From Chitinimonas arctica (lineage in GTDB: Bacteria; Pseudomonadota; Gammaproteobacteria; Burkholderiales; Chitinimonadaceae): DNA of 64,000 nucleotides. This document shows, in pieces, positions 38,580 through 46,605 of the stretch. The position numbers and the translations under genes are program-made. The stretch's first letter is position 1; each line of letters opens with the position of its first letter. The notes under the pieces were generated by a model that saw only the letters and a list, made by a program, of their open reading frames with translations, was not told the origin of the DNA and ran no database searches. Location of the stretch: positions 1,736,001 through 1,800,000 of the forward strand of contig NZ_CP041730.1 in NCBI RefSeq assembly GCF_007431345.1, given 5' to 3'.

Positions 38580-39728
38580 ATGTCCCATATCGACACCCTT
38601 AGCGTGCACGCCGGCTATACCCCGGACGCCACCGGCGCCGTGATGCCGCCGATCTACACCAGTTCGACCTTCGCCCAAAAGGCACCGGGCGAGCACAGCG
38701 GCTACGAGTACGCCCGCAGCGGCAACCCTACTCGTGGCGCTTTCGAAAAAGCACTGGCCGAACTGGAAGGCGGCGTCGCCGGCTTCGCCTTCGCATCCGG
38801 CCTGGCGGCGATGTCCACCGTCCTGGAACTGCTCGATGCCGGCAGCGAGATCGTTGCGCTGGATGACCTGTACGGCGGCGCCTGGCGCCTGTTCGAAAAG
38901 GTGCGGAGCCGCACCGCCGGACTGAAGACCCGCTACGTCGCACCGGATGATATCGCCGCCCTGCGCGATGCCATCACCCCCGCCACCAAGCTGGTCTGGC
39001 TGGAAATCCCCACCAATCCGCTGCTGAAGATCGCCGACCTGGCCACCGTGGTGGAAGCCGCCCATGCGGTGGGCGCCCTGGTGGTGGTGGATGCCACCTT
39101 CTCCACGCCCTACCTGCTCAAACCGCTCGACTACGGCGTGGATATCGTGCTGCACTCGGTGACCAAGTATCTGAACGGCCACTCCGATGTGATCGGCGGC
39201 GCGGTGATCGTGCGTACGCCAGAACTGGCCGAGCGGCTGGCCTATCTGCAGAACGCGGTGGGCGGGGTGATGGATCCGTTCTCCAGTTTCCTGGCATTGC
39301 GCGGCCTGCGTACCCTGCCCTTGCGCATGCAACGCCACAGCAGCAATGGCCTGGCGGTGGCGGAATGGCTGTCGGCACAAGCCGGGGTGGAAAAGATCGC
39401 CTACCCGGGCTTGCCAAGCCATCCGCAACACGAATTGGCAAAACGCCAGTTCCCTCGTGGCTTCGGCGGCATCGTCACCATCTGGCTGAAGGCCGATGAT
39501 GCCGGCGTGCGCCGCTTCCTGGCGGCCCTGAAGGTCTTTACCCTGGCCGAAAGCCTCGGTGGCGTGGAGAGCCTGGTCAACCTGCCCTGGGCCATGACCC
39601 ACGGTTCCATCCCGGAAGACAACCGGCTGCGGCGCGGCATTACCCCCAATCTGCTCCGTCTATCGGTTGGCGTGGAGCATATCGACGACCTGTTGGCCGA
39701 CCTGGCCGCGGGCTTGGCCGCACTGTGA
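38580..39728 (+). CDS. Cystathionine gamma-lyase/synthase-type PLP enzyme
   Basis: A 382-residue Cys/Met-metabolism PLP enzyme. It begins SHIDTLSVHAGYTPDATGAV, as in MetB and CGL; YEYARSGNPTRGAFEKALAE, ASGLAAMSTVLELL and the lysine site HSVTKYLNGHSDVIGGAV are all present, as is SLGGVESLVNLPWAMTH near the end. MetB and gamma-lyase cannot be told apart by eye. Next to cystathionine beta-synthase, the gamma-lyase role (cysteine production from cystathionine) is likelier. It overlaps the next gene at its stop (GTGA at 39725-39728). Confidence 0.92.
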   Translation: MSHIDTLSVHAGYTPDATGAVMPPIYTSSTFAQKAPGEHSGYEYARSGNPTRGAFEKALAELEGGVAGFAFASGLAAMSTVLELLDAGSEIVALDDLYGGAWRLFEKVRSRTAGLKTRYVAPDDIAALRDAITPATKLVWLEIPTNPLLKIADLATVVEAAHAVGALVVVDATFSTPYLLKPLDYGVDIVLHSVTKYLNGHSDVIGGAVIVRTPELAERLAYLQNAVGGVMDPFSSFLALRGLRTLPLRMQRHSSNGLAVAEWLSAQAGVEKIAYPGLPSHPQHELAKRQFPRGFGGIVTIWLKADDAGVRRFLAALKVFTLAESLGGVESLVNLPWAMTHGSIPEDNRLRRGITPNLLRLSVGVEHIDDLLADLAAGLAAL

Positions 39729-40297
39729 TCAATACGCCGACGCTCGCCTTCCTGCGCGCCATTCTGCACTCGCCCGGCGAGATCGGCGCGGTGGCCCCGT
39801 CTTCGTCACGCCTGGCGAAGGCGATGGCGGCCGCCGCCCAATCGCTGGACCGGGGTGGCCTGGTGATCGAAGCCGGCCCCGGCAGCGGGGCCTTGACCGG
39901 CGCGCTGGTCGAAGCGTTCGGCTACGGTCGCTTGCGGGTGGTCGAGCAGTCGAGCGTGTTGTCCAGCGTATTGCAGGCGCGCTATCCCGGCCTCGCCGTA
40001 GAAAATGGCCGTATCGAGCAAGCGCTGGACGAATGTGGATTGCAGCCGGACAACAGCCTGCTGATTTCGTCCATCCCGTTCAAGTCGCTGGCGCCGGCGC
40101 AGACGCGCCTGCTCAGCCGGCGCTATATCGAGTACGTCCAGGCCGGCGGCCGTGTCCTGCAATTCAGCTATGGCCGCCAGCCACCGTTTTCCACCCTCCC
40201 CGGCGAACCCGGCTGGCGCCCCTTGCGAAGGGTCTGGTGGAACCTGCCGCCAGCCCGGCTATGGGTGCTTGCCGCAACGCCTGGCGTCCCCATCTAG
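39725..40297 (+). CDS. Phospholipid N-methyltransferase-like SAM enzyme
   Basis: A 190-residue protein that starts at GTG 39725, overlapping the upstream stop by four bases. IGAVAPSSSRLAKAMA near the start and VIEAGPGSGALTGALVEAF as motif I are typical of PmtA-like phospholipid methyltransferases, which are related to KsgA. SSIPFKSLAPAQTRLLSRRY supplies the later part. It has no membrane helix. Coupling to a transsulfuration enzyme is unusual for PmtA, and the acceptor is not certain. Confidence 0.75.
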   Translation: MINTPTLAFLRAILHSPGEIGAVAPSSSRLAKAMAAAAQSLDRGGLVIEAGPGSGALTGALVEAFGYGRLRVVEQSSVLSSVLQARYPGLAVENGRIEQALDECGLQPDNSLLISSIPFKSLAPAQTRLLSRRYIEYVQAGGRVLQFSYGRQPPFSTLPGEPGWRPLRRVWWNLPPARLWVLAATPGVPI

Positions 40298-40329
40298 TTA
40301 TTTCCTTCCACACAGCCGCGAGTAAGCCC

Positions 40330-41115
40330 ATGCAAAGACGTTCACTCCTCTCCCTGTTCCTGCTGAGCGCCCTGGCCATCCATGCCTCCGCAGCCGATCT
40401 ACTCGACACCGTCAAAGCCCGCGGTACGCTGAAAATCGCGGTGGAAGGCACCTATCCCCCGTTCAACTTCAAGAACGAAAAGGGACAGCTGGATGGCTTC
40501 GACGTGGAAATCGCCCAAGCGCTGGCCACCAAGCTCAATTTGAAGCCCGAATTCATCACCAGCGAATGGAGCGGCATCCTGGCGGGCCTGCAAACCGGCA
40601 AGTTCGATATCATCGTCAACCAGGTATCGGCAACCGATAAGCGGCGCGAAACCTTCGACTTCACCCAGCCGTATACGCTGTCCAGTGCGCAGCTGATCGT
40701 GCGCAAGGACGAAAAACGCAGTTTCAAAGGCCTGGCCGACCTCAAGGGCAAGAAACTGGGCGTGGGCCAAGGCAGTAACTACGCCGACCTGGCCCGCGCA
40801 GTGGAAGGGGTGGAAGTGAAAACCTACCCGGGCGCACCGGAATACCTGCAGGACCTGGCACTGGGCCGCCTGGACGCCGCCCTGAACGACAGCCTGCTGA
40901 TTCCCTACCTGGTCAAGCAGACCAAGCTGCCGCTGAAGGGCGGCGCGGCGGTCGGCTCGGTGGAAGGCAGCGCCATCCCCTACCTGAAGGGCAACCCCAA
41001 GTTCGGCGCAGCATTGGACAAAGCCTTGGCCGATATCAAGGCCGACGGCAGCTTCAAGCGTATTTCCATCAAGTACTTCGAGCGAGATGTCAGCAAGCCC
41101 CTGGGCGCCAAGTAA
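40330..41115 (+). CDS. Amino-acid ABC transporter substrate-binding protein (cystine-like)
   Basis: A 261-residue exported protein. The signal peptide is MQRRSLLSLFLLSALAIHAS, cut near ASAAD; LKIAVEGTYPPFNFKNEKGQ, LDGFDVEIAQALATKL and NQVSATDKRRETFDFTQPYT are the standard family-3 solute-binding motifs. It is followed by a permease. Its place after two cysteine-metabolism enzymes suggests cystine or another sulfur amino acid as ligand, as for TcyA/FliY. ATG 40330 follows a weak GAG site. Confidence 0.9.
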   Translation: MQRRSLLSLFLLSALAIHASAADLLDTVKARGTLKIAVEGTYPPFNFKNEKGQLDGFDVEIAQALATKLNLKPEFITSEWSGILAGLQTGKFDIIVNQVSATDKRRETFDFTQPYTLSSAQLIVRKDEKRSFKGLADLKGKKLGVGQGSNYADLARAVEGVEVKTYPGAPEYLQDLALGRLDAALNDSLLIPYLVKQTKLPLKGGAAVGSVEGSAIPYLKGNPKFGAALDKALADIKADGSFKRISIKYFERDVSKPLGAK

Positions 41116-41188
41116 AATGAAAGATTGCCGATAACGGTGTCTTTCCTCCACCGGCATGGCGCCCGGCGCCATGCCAATTGAAGTCCTC

Positions 41189-41845
41189 ATGACCGACCTA
41201 CTGCAATTATTGGGCAATGCCCTTCCCATCCTGCTGCATGCCACGGGCTGGACCCTGGTATTCGCCGTGTCGGCCATGCTGGGTGGCATGCTTGTCGCCA
41301 CCGTGGTCACCTTTCTGCGCCTGCTCGGCCCCAGTTGGCTGAGCCGTCTGCTTGGGCTGTATATCAGTGCATTTCGCGGCACGCCCCTGCTGGTGCAAGT
41401 ATTTGTGATCTATTACGGCCTGCCCAGCATAGGCATACAGTTCGAACCGCTACCGGCGGGCGTGCTGGCGCTCAGTCTCAATGCCGGCGCCTACTTGGCG
41501 GAAAGCCTGCGGGGCGCCATCGCGGGGGTCGCGGTTGGACAATGGCAGGCGGCTGCCAGCCTGGGGCTCAGCCGGCCGCAGGCGCTGCGCTATATCATCG
41601 CTCCGCAAGCCTTGCGCCTGGCCCTGCCTAGCCTGGGCAATACCTTGATCAGCCTGATCAAGGATACCTCGCTGGTATCGGTGATCGCCGTGACCGAACT
41701 GATGCTGGCGACCAAGGAACTGATCTCCACCAGCTTTCGTCCCCTGCCGCTTTATCTGGCTGCGGCGGCTATCTATTGGCTATTGAGCGTGGCCCTGGAA
41801 CAGCTGCAGAAAAGGCTGGAAGCCCGGCTGGCCTTGCAGCGTTAA
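41189..41845 (+). CDS. Amino-acid ABC transporter permease
   Basis: A 218-residue membrane protein of the HisMQ type. It contains HATGWTLVFAVSAMLGGMLV, FLRLLGPSWLSRLLGLYISA, FRGTPLLVQVFVIYYGLPSI and the EAA loop AAASLGLSRPQALRYIIAPQ. I chose ATG 41189 (MTDLLQLLGN), which gives the usual length; an earlier in-frame ATG at 41171 is possible. It pairs with the binding protein 73 bases upstream. No matching ATP-binding gene is next to it, because the following gene faces the other way. It must use an ATPase from elsewhere. Confidence 0.9.
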   Translation: MTDLLQLLGNALPILLHATGWTLVFAVSAMLGGMLVATVVTFLRLLGPSWLSRLLGLYISAFRGTPLLVQVFVIYYGLPSIGIQFEPLPAGVLALSLNAGAYLAESLRGAIAGVAVGQWQAAASLGLSRPQALRYIIAPQALRLALPSLGNTLISLIKDTSLVSVIAVTELMLATKELISTSFRPLPLYLAAAAIYWLLSVALEQLQKRLEARLALQR

Positions 41846-42372
41846 TCGCAGACTGCTTCAGCGACATGAACGGCGAAACCTTCGCTCAGAAAGCCATCCA
41901 AGGTGGCCTGCGGCAGGCCGCCCGGGGTTTCCAGCACGATGCGGCTGGGGCTCAGATCGAAATGGGCGAGCATGCGGGCAAAGGTGTGGCCGTGCGCACT
42001 GCGGACATACTCGAACAAGCGCGGATGGATCGGCAGCACCAGGGGTAGGCTGGCCTCGGCCACGATAAAGTAATTCAAGGCGTGGATCAGCCGGCACAAT
42101 CTATCGAGCTTGAGCAGGCCATCAGCGCCACTGGTCAGCCGGAACAAGCGCTCGGACGGAAAGGGTTCGCCATCCGGGCCCAAGGCAACCAGCCGCGCGC
42201 GGCATAGATTGGCCGAGCCAATCTGCAGCGTGTCGAAGCGGCTGCGCAATTCGCATTTGAAGAAACGGCCGACCACGCCGGACTCGTCCAGCACCAGTGG
42301 AAAACCGGCCACCCACTGGGCCGGCAAACTGGCGATGCGCTCGCTGAGCTGTCGCTGCGGTTCAAGTCCCAT
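41842..42372 (-). CDS. Degenerate EAL-like domain protein
   Basis: A 176-residue soluble protein. GPDGEPFPSERLFRLTSGAD, LLKLDRLCRLIHALNYFIV and HFDLSPSRIVLETPG trace a shortened EAL-type phosphodiesterase fold, but the EAL triad itself, the metal-binding DDFGTG segment and the catalytic lysine region are absent. It would bind a ligand or partner at most. The stop overlaps the permease stop by four bases on the opposite strand. It stands alone, facing an ordinary peroxiredoxin gene in the same direction. The EAL link rests on pattern only. Confidence 0.65.
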   Translation of the reverse strand: MGLEPQRQLSERIASLPAQWVAGFPLVLDESGVVGRFFKCELRSRFDTLQIGSANLCRARLVALGPDGEPFPSERLFRLTSGADGLLKLDRLCRLIHALNYFIVAEASLPLVLPIHPRLFEYVRSAHGHTFARMLAHFDLSPSRIVLETPGGLPQATLDGFLSEGFAVHVAEAVCD

Positions 42373-42384
42373 GGCGGTTCCCAG

Positions 42385-42408
42385 AAAAAATGCCCGGACA
42401 AGCCGGGC
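42385..42408 (-). terminator. Terminator after the peroxiredoxin gene
   Basis: GCCCGG (42392-42397) pairs with CCGGGC (42403-42408) around ACAAG, and on the minus strand six T bases follow. It lies 40 bases beyond the peroxiredoxin stop. Confidence 0.85.
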
Positions 42409-42447
42409 GTATTAGCGTCCTAAGAGTGATTCGAATATCGCCGATGC

Positions 42448-43086
42448 CTATTTGTTCGGCTGCGGCGTCAACCGCAGGTAGGGGCGCAGCGCGCGATAGC
42501 CCTTGGGGAAACGGCGTTGGATTTCGGCTTCGTCGGTCAGGCTGGGCACGATCACCACTTCGTCGCCATCCTGCCAATTGGCGGGCGTAGCCACCTTGTG
42601 CTCGTCGGTCAGTTGCAGCGAATCGATCACCCGCAGGATTTCATGGAAATTGCGGCCGGTGCTGGCCGGATAGGTCAGGGTCAGCCGGATCTTGCGGTCC
42701 GGGTCGATCACGAACACGGTACGCACGGTCAAGTTGGCCAGCGAATTCGGATGGATCATATCGTACAGCCCGGACACCTTGCGGTCGGCGTCGGCCAGGA
42801 TGGGGAAATTCAGCCTGACGTTCTGGGTTTCTTCGATATCGCCTATCCAGCCCTTGTGCGACGCCAGCGTATCCACGCTGACGGCCAGGGCCTTGACATT
42901 GCGCTTGGCGAATTCGTCCTTCAGCTTGGCGGTAAGGCCCAGCTCGGTGGTGCAGACCGGGGTGAAATCGGCCGGATGGGAGAACAGCAGTACCCAGCTG
43001 GAACCCGCCCACTTGTGCAGCGAAATCGGGCCTTCGGTGGAGTCCTGGGTGAAATCGGGGGCGATATCGCCAAGTCGTAAGGTCAT
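42448..43086 (-). CDS. 1-Cys peroxiredoxin (Prx6 type)
   Basis: A 212-residue thiol peroxidase. HPADFTPVCTTELGLTAKL carries the peroxidatic cysteine in the PxxxTxxC motif, and the C-terminal part DGDEVVIVPSLTDEAEIQRR and GYRALRPYLRLTP belongs to the Prx6 group, which has no resolving cysteine. I chose ATG 43086 (MTLRLGD), with AAGGAA seven bases upstream; an ATG six bases earlier is the alternative. It reduces peroxides with a thiol partner from elsewhere. A terminator follows. Confidence 0.93.
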   Translation of the reverse strand: MTLRLGDIAPDFTQDSTEGPISLHKWAGSSWVLLFSHPADFTPVCTTELGLTAKLKDEFAKRNVKALAVSVDTLASHKGWIGDIEETQNVRLNFPILADADRKVSGLYDMIHPNSLANLTVRTVFVIDPDRKIRLTLTYPASTGRNFHEILRVIDSLQLTDEHKVATPANWQDGDEVVIVPSLTDEAEIQRRFPKGYRALRPYLRLTPQPNK

Positions 43087-43196
43087 GGTCATTTCCTTCT
43101 TGGTAGGTTGAAAATGTGACGCCGAGCGAATCGCTGCATGCCTGCTAAGCCGGGTAGCAATCCGTCCGCATGGAACTACCAGTAACAAAATCCACT

Positions 43197-43227
43197 AACG
43201 AGTGCCAGCGAGGCTCCCTCGCGGCGG
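43197..43227. repeat. Short interspersed repeat with GCGAGG-CTC-CCTCGC hairpin (copy 2)
   Basis: This copy matches 29029-29059 over 31 bases with two changes. It keeps the hairpin GCGAGG CTC CCTCGC. It lies in the gap between the peroxiredoxin and second sbp genes. A separate hairpin, CACCCGGC TCC GCCGGGTG (43290-43308), lies further along the same gap and may terminate the second sbp transcript. Confidence 0.65.
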
Positions 43228-43350
43228 CGAGGGCGGGGGGAGTCGGACTAAACCAAGCGAGGGACAGTTCATTTGCCACTGACCGTTAACACCCGGCTCC
43301 GCCGGGTGCTGATTCGTTGATTCAGATTTCTACCTCCGGTTCTCAATGGC

Positions 43351-44352
43351 CTACTTACCGCTATAGATCTGGTCGAAAACGCCACCATCGACGAAGTGGG
43401 TCTTCTGGGCCTTCTGCCAACCGCCAAAAACATCATCGATCTTAAACAGAGTTACCTTGGAAAACTGCCTGGCATATTTGGCAGCTATCGTTGGATCGAC
43501 TGGGCGGTAATAGTTCTGCGCCGCGATATCTTGTCCCACCGGGGAATACAGGTATTGCAGATAAGCCTCTGCCACCTTGGCGGTGCCATGCTTGGCGGCA
43601 TTGCGGTCCACCACGGCGATGCTGGGCTCGGCCAGGATGGATATCGAGGGTGTGACAATGTCGAATTTGTCCGGGCCCAGTTCCTTCACCGACAGGTAGG
43701 CTTCGTTCTCCCAGGCGATCAGGACATCGCCGATGCCACGTTCCACGAAAGAGACGGTAGCGCCGCGCGCACCCGTGTCGAGCACCTTCACATGCTTGAA
43801 CAGCTTGCCGACATAGTCGCGCGCACTTGCCTCGCTGCCGCCTGGCTGCTTCAGCGCCCAGCCCCAGGCAGCCAGATAGTTCCAGCGCGCGCCACCCGAT
43901 GTCTTGGGATTGGGCGTGACGATTTCCACGCCAGGCTTGACCAGGTCGGCCCAGTCCTTGATCTGCTTGGGGTTGCCCTTGCGGACCAGGAAGACAATGG
44001 TGGATTGGTAAGGCGCGCTGTTATGCTGCAGCCGCTTCTGCCAATCCGGCGCCAGCAGCTTCGCCTTATCGGCGATCTCGTCCACATCATAGGCCAGTGC
44101 CAAGGTCACCACATCGGCTTCCAGGCCATCGATCACCGAACGCGCCTGCTTGCCCGAGCCGCCGTGCGACTGCCGGATGGTGACCGTATCGCCGCTCTTC
44201 TTCTGCCAGTACTGGGCGAAGGCCTTGTTGAAGTCCTGGTACAACTCGCGGGTGGGATCGTAGGAGACATTGAGCAGCTTGATATCGGCCGCCACGGCCG
44301 ACAAGGGCAGCAAGGCTGCGGCTAGCAGGGTAAGCAAGGGCTTGCGATGCAT
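43351..44352 (-). CDS. Periplasmic sulfate-binding protein (second copy)
   Basis: A 333-residue exported protein, parallel in build to the sbp at 35828. Its signal peptide is MHRKPLLTLLAAALLPLSAV and the pocket motif is RQSHGGSGKQARSVIDGLEA. NVSYDPTRELYQDFNKAFAQ is the family's opening. No permease or ATPase gene is adjacent, so it probably feeds the CysTWA importer encoded at 32936-35748, perhaps with a different affinity for sulfate or thiosulfate. Its upstream gap holds TTATTC-N7-GAATAA (44432-44450), a possible operator. Confidence 0.93.
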   Translation of the reverse strand: MHRKPLLTLLAAALLPLSAVAADIKLLNVSYDPTRELYQDFNKAFAQYWQKKSGDTVTIRQSHGGSGKQARSVIDGLEADVVTLALAYDVDEIADKAKLLAPDWQKRLQHNSAPYQSTIVFLVRKGNPKQIKDWADLVKPGVEIVTPNPKTSGGARWNYLAAWGWALKQPGGSEASARDYVGKLFKHVKVLDTGARGATVSFVERGIGDVLIAWENEAYLSVKELGPDKFDIVTPSISILAEPSIAVVDRNAAKHGTAKVAEAYLQYLYSPVGQDIAAQNYYRPVDPTIAAKYARQFSKVTLFKIDDVFGGWQKAQKTHFVDGGVFDQIYSGK

Positions 44353-44550
44353 CTGGGTCTCCGTGGATTGATTTTCGACCTTCAGTCTAGCGAGATCACG
44401 AAATTACAAAAAGCACTTAATAATTCGTTTTTTATTCAATTACGGAATAACGGAATTTTTTCACCCATTGCGTGTCTGCCCTGTCTGCTCGCAAAATCGC
44501 GCCCTCCCGGCTTTCCCGTACCACTTCGATGCAAACGGATATTCGACACC

Positions 44551-45225
44551 ATGTATAAATTCAGCTTCAAGCAAGGCCTCTGCGCCGCCCTGGTCACCAC
44601 CCTGCTGGCAAGCGGCTGCGCCAGCGACGGCAGCGGCATGACCAAGACCGGCCAGGGCGCCGTGATCGGCGCCTTGGGTGGCGCGGTCCTGGGAGCCGCC
44701 ATCAACCACGACAATCGCGGCAAGGGCGCCTTGATCGGCGCGGTGGGCGGCGGATTGATCGGCACCGGCGTGGGCGCCTATATGGACAAGCAGGCCCAGG
44801 ATCTGCAAAAGGTGCTGGCACCCGAAGTGCAGGCCGGCAATATCCGTATCGCCAAGCTGCCGGACAACAGCATCAAGATCATCATGACCGCCGCGACCGC
44901 CTTCAATAGCAATGCCAGCGAGATCAAGCCGGGCTTCTTCGGCAGCATGGACAAGATCGCCAAGGTGATGAACACCTATGGCAAGACCTCGATCACCATT
45001 CTTGGCCATACCGACAGCCAGGGCAGCGACGACCTGAACCAGGCCCTGTCGGAAAAACGCGCCACGGCGGTAGCGAACTATTTCCGCGGCCGTAATGTCA
45101 ACAGCGCCCGGCTCGATGCCCAGGGTCACGGCAAGCGCCAGCCGGTGGCCAGCAACGCCACCGAAGCCGGCCGCGCCGAGAATCGCCGCGTGGAACTATA
45201 TGTAGTCCCTATCGTCGCAGGCTAG
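44551..45225 (+). CDS. OmpA-family lipoprotein with glycine-zipper region
   Basis: A 224-residue outer-membrane lipoprotein. The lipobox is LLASGC, with cysteine following MYKFSFKQGLCAALVTT. Next comes a glycine-zipper stretch (GAVIGALGGAVLGAAINHDN, then GALIGAVGGGLIGTGVGAYM, ~35-80) and an OmpA-type peptidoglycan-binding domain (~115-220, ITILGHTDSQGSDDLNQALS and GKRQPVASNATEAGRAENRR). It anchors the envelope to peptidoglycan by family inference. It diverges from the second sbp gene. Confidence 0.92.
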   Translation: MYKFSFKQGLCAALVTTLLASGCASDGSGMTKTGQGAVIGALGGAVLGAAINHDNRGKGALIGAVGGGLIGTGVGAYMDKQAQDLQKVLAPEVQAGNIRIAKLPDNSIKIIMTAATAFNSNASEIKPGFFGSMDKIAKVMNTYGKTSITILGHTDSQGSDDLNQALSEKRATAVANYFRGRNVNSARLDAQGHGKRQPVASNATEAGRAENRRVELYVVPIVAG

Positions 45226-45250
45226 TCCTTCGCGCCGTCACGCAGCACAG

Positions 45251-45275
45251 AAACGCCGGTCACGTACCGGCGTTT
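45251..45275. terminator. Hairpin terminator after the OmpA lipoprotein
   Basis: AAACGCCGGT (45251-45260) and ACCGGCGTTT (45266-45275) pair perfectly around CACGT. The T-run is short but the arms end in A and T, so it can act in either direction. Confidence 0.75.
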
Positions 45276-45400
45276 GCATTTATAAACATCTCTGACACCT
45301 CTGCAATCTTGTCTTCCGAATGCGAGTGCTAAACTTCATTTGGATAAGGCTTCGAGCCAATAAGCGCGCGGTTCCGTGCGGATATAAACCAAGGAGCAGC

Positions 45401-46555
45401 ATGTCCCGCCGTATTGTTGTGTGTCTCGTGGGTGGAGGACTGGCCGCGCTGGTCGCCTGGGCCGCCCTTAAGCCAGCCGGCACGCCGGCTGACAAGGCCG
45501 GTGCGGCCAACAAGCCGCAGCTGGTTGGCGTGGTGTTGAGCCAGCACAAGGACGTGCCGGTACGGCTGGAGACCCAGGGGACAGTGGCTGCCTTGAACAG
45601 CGTGGAACTGCGGCCGCAGGTCGCCAGCACGGTGCGCGAACTGCATATCCGCGAAGGCCAGGATGTGGCGAAAGGCCAGCGCCTGTTCACCCTGGATGGC
45701 CGCAACGACGCCGCCAAGGTTGCCCAGGCCAGCGCCGACCTGGCGCAGGCGCGTGCCCAACTGGCCGATGCCGAACGCAACCTGGCCCGCTCGCGGCAAC
45801 TGCTGCAACAGCAATTCGTCTCTCCAAGCGCGGTCGATACCGCCCAGTCCACGGTGGACAGCATGCGCGCCGCCGTCGCCGCCAAGCAGGCGGCCGTGGC
45901 TTCGGCCCAGGTCGGCCTCAGCTACCAAGCCATCCACGCCCCCTTCGCCGGACGAGCCGGCGCCATCGACGTCCATCCCGGCTCGCTGGTCCAGCCCGGC
46001 GCCGCCACGCCCTTGCTGACGCTAACCCAACTGGACCCGATCGCGGTCAGCTTCACCCTGCCCGAACAGGAACTGTCCCGCTTGTTGGCGGCGCAGCAAA
46101 GCGGCAAGGTGCCGGCCCTTGCCTTGCTGGAAAAGCAGGAATCCTTGCCTGGCCGGCTCAGCTTTATCGATAGCGCGGTCGATGCCGCCAGCGGCACCAT
46201 TCGCGTCAAGGCGGAATTCGCCAATCCCGAACACCGGCTCTGGCCGGGCGCATTCGTGCGGATCGCAATCGAGCTGGGCGTGGACAAGAATGCCGTGCTA
46301 TTGCCGGTGGGCAGCTTGCAGACCGGCCCGGCCGGCCAGTTTGTCTACCTGGTGGAGGCCGACGAGACCGTCAAGGCCCAGCCGATCAAACTGGCCCGCA
46401 TCGTGACCGAACAGGGCAAGCAGTACGGCATCGTCACGGGCTTGGCGGGTGGCCAGAAGGTGGTGGCGGAAGGCGGCCAGAACCTGCGGCCGGGTGCAAA
46501 GGTGATGGAAAGCGCTGGGGCAAGTCGCGGCAAGGCCGCTTCCCACGGCAAATAG
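45401..46555 (+). CDS. RND efflux periplasmic adaptor (membrane fusion protein)
   Basis: A 384-residue adaptor with an N-terminal anchor (RRIVVCLVGGGLAALVAWAA), a biotinyl/lipoyl-type half (TVRELHIREGQDVAKGQRLF), a coiled-coil hairpin (KVAQASADLAQARAQLADAE, then RSRQLLQQQFVSPSAVDTAQ) and the barrel/MP domain (SLVQPGAATPLLTLTQLDPI). I chose ATG 45401 with AAGGAG five bases upstream. It lies 50 bases before the pump gene and links that pump to an outer-membrane channel whose gene is not here. Confidence 0.93.
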   Translation: MSRRIVVCLVGGGLAALVAWAALKPAGTPADKAGAANKPQLVGVVLSQHKDVPVRLETQGTVAALNSVELRPQVASTVRELHIREGQDVAKGQRLFTLDGRNDAAKVAQASADLAQARAQLADAERNLARSRQLLQQQFVSPSAVDTAQSTVDSMRAAVAAKQAAVASAQVGLSYQAIHAPFAGRAGAIDVHPGSLVQPGAATPLLTLTQLDPIAVSFTLPEQELSRLLAAQQSGKVPALALLEKQESLPGRLSFIDSAVDAASGTIRVKAEFANPEHRLWPGAFVRIAIELGVDKNAVLLPVGSLQTGPAGQFVYLVEADETVKAQPIKLARIVTEQGKQYGIVTGLAGGQKVVAEGGQNLRPGAKVMESAGASRGKAASHGK

Positions 46556-46605
46556 TCGCATACCCGCTACCACCTAACGATGCCACTGCATCGGAATCGA
46601 TCGTC

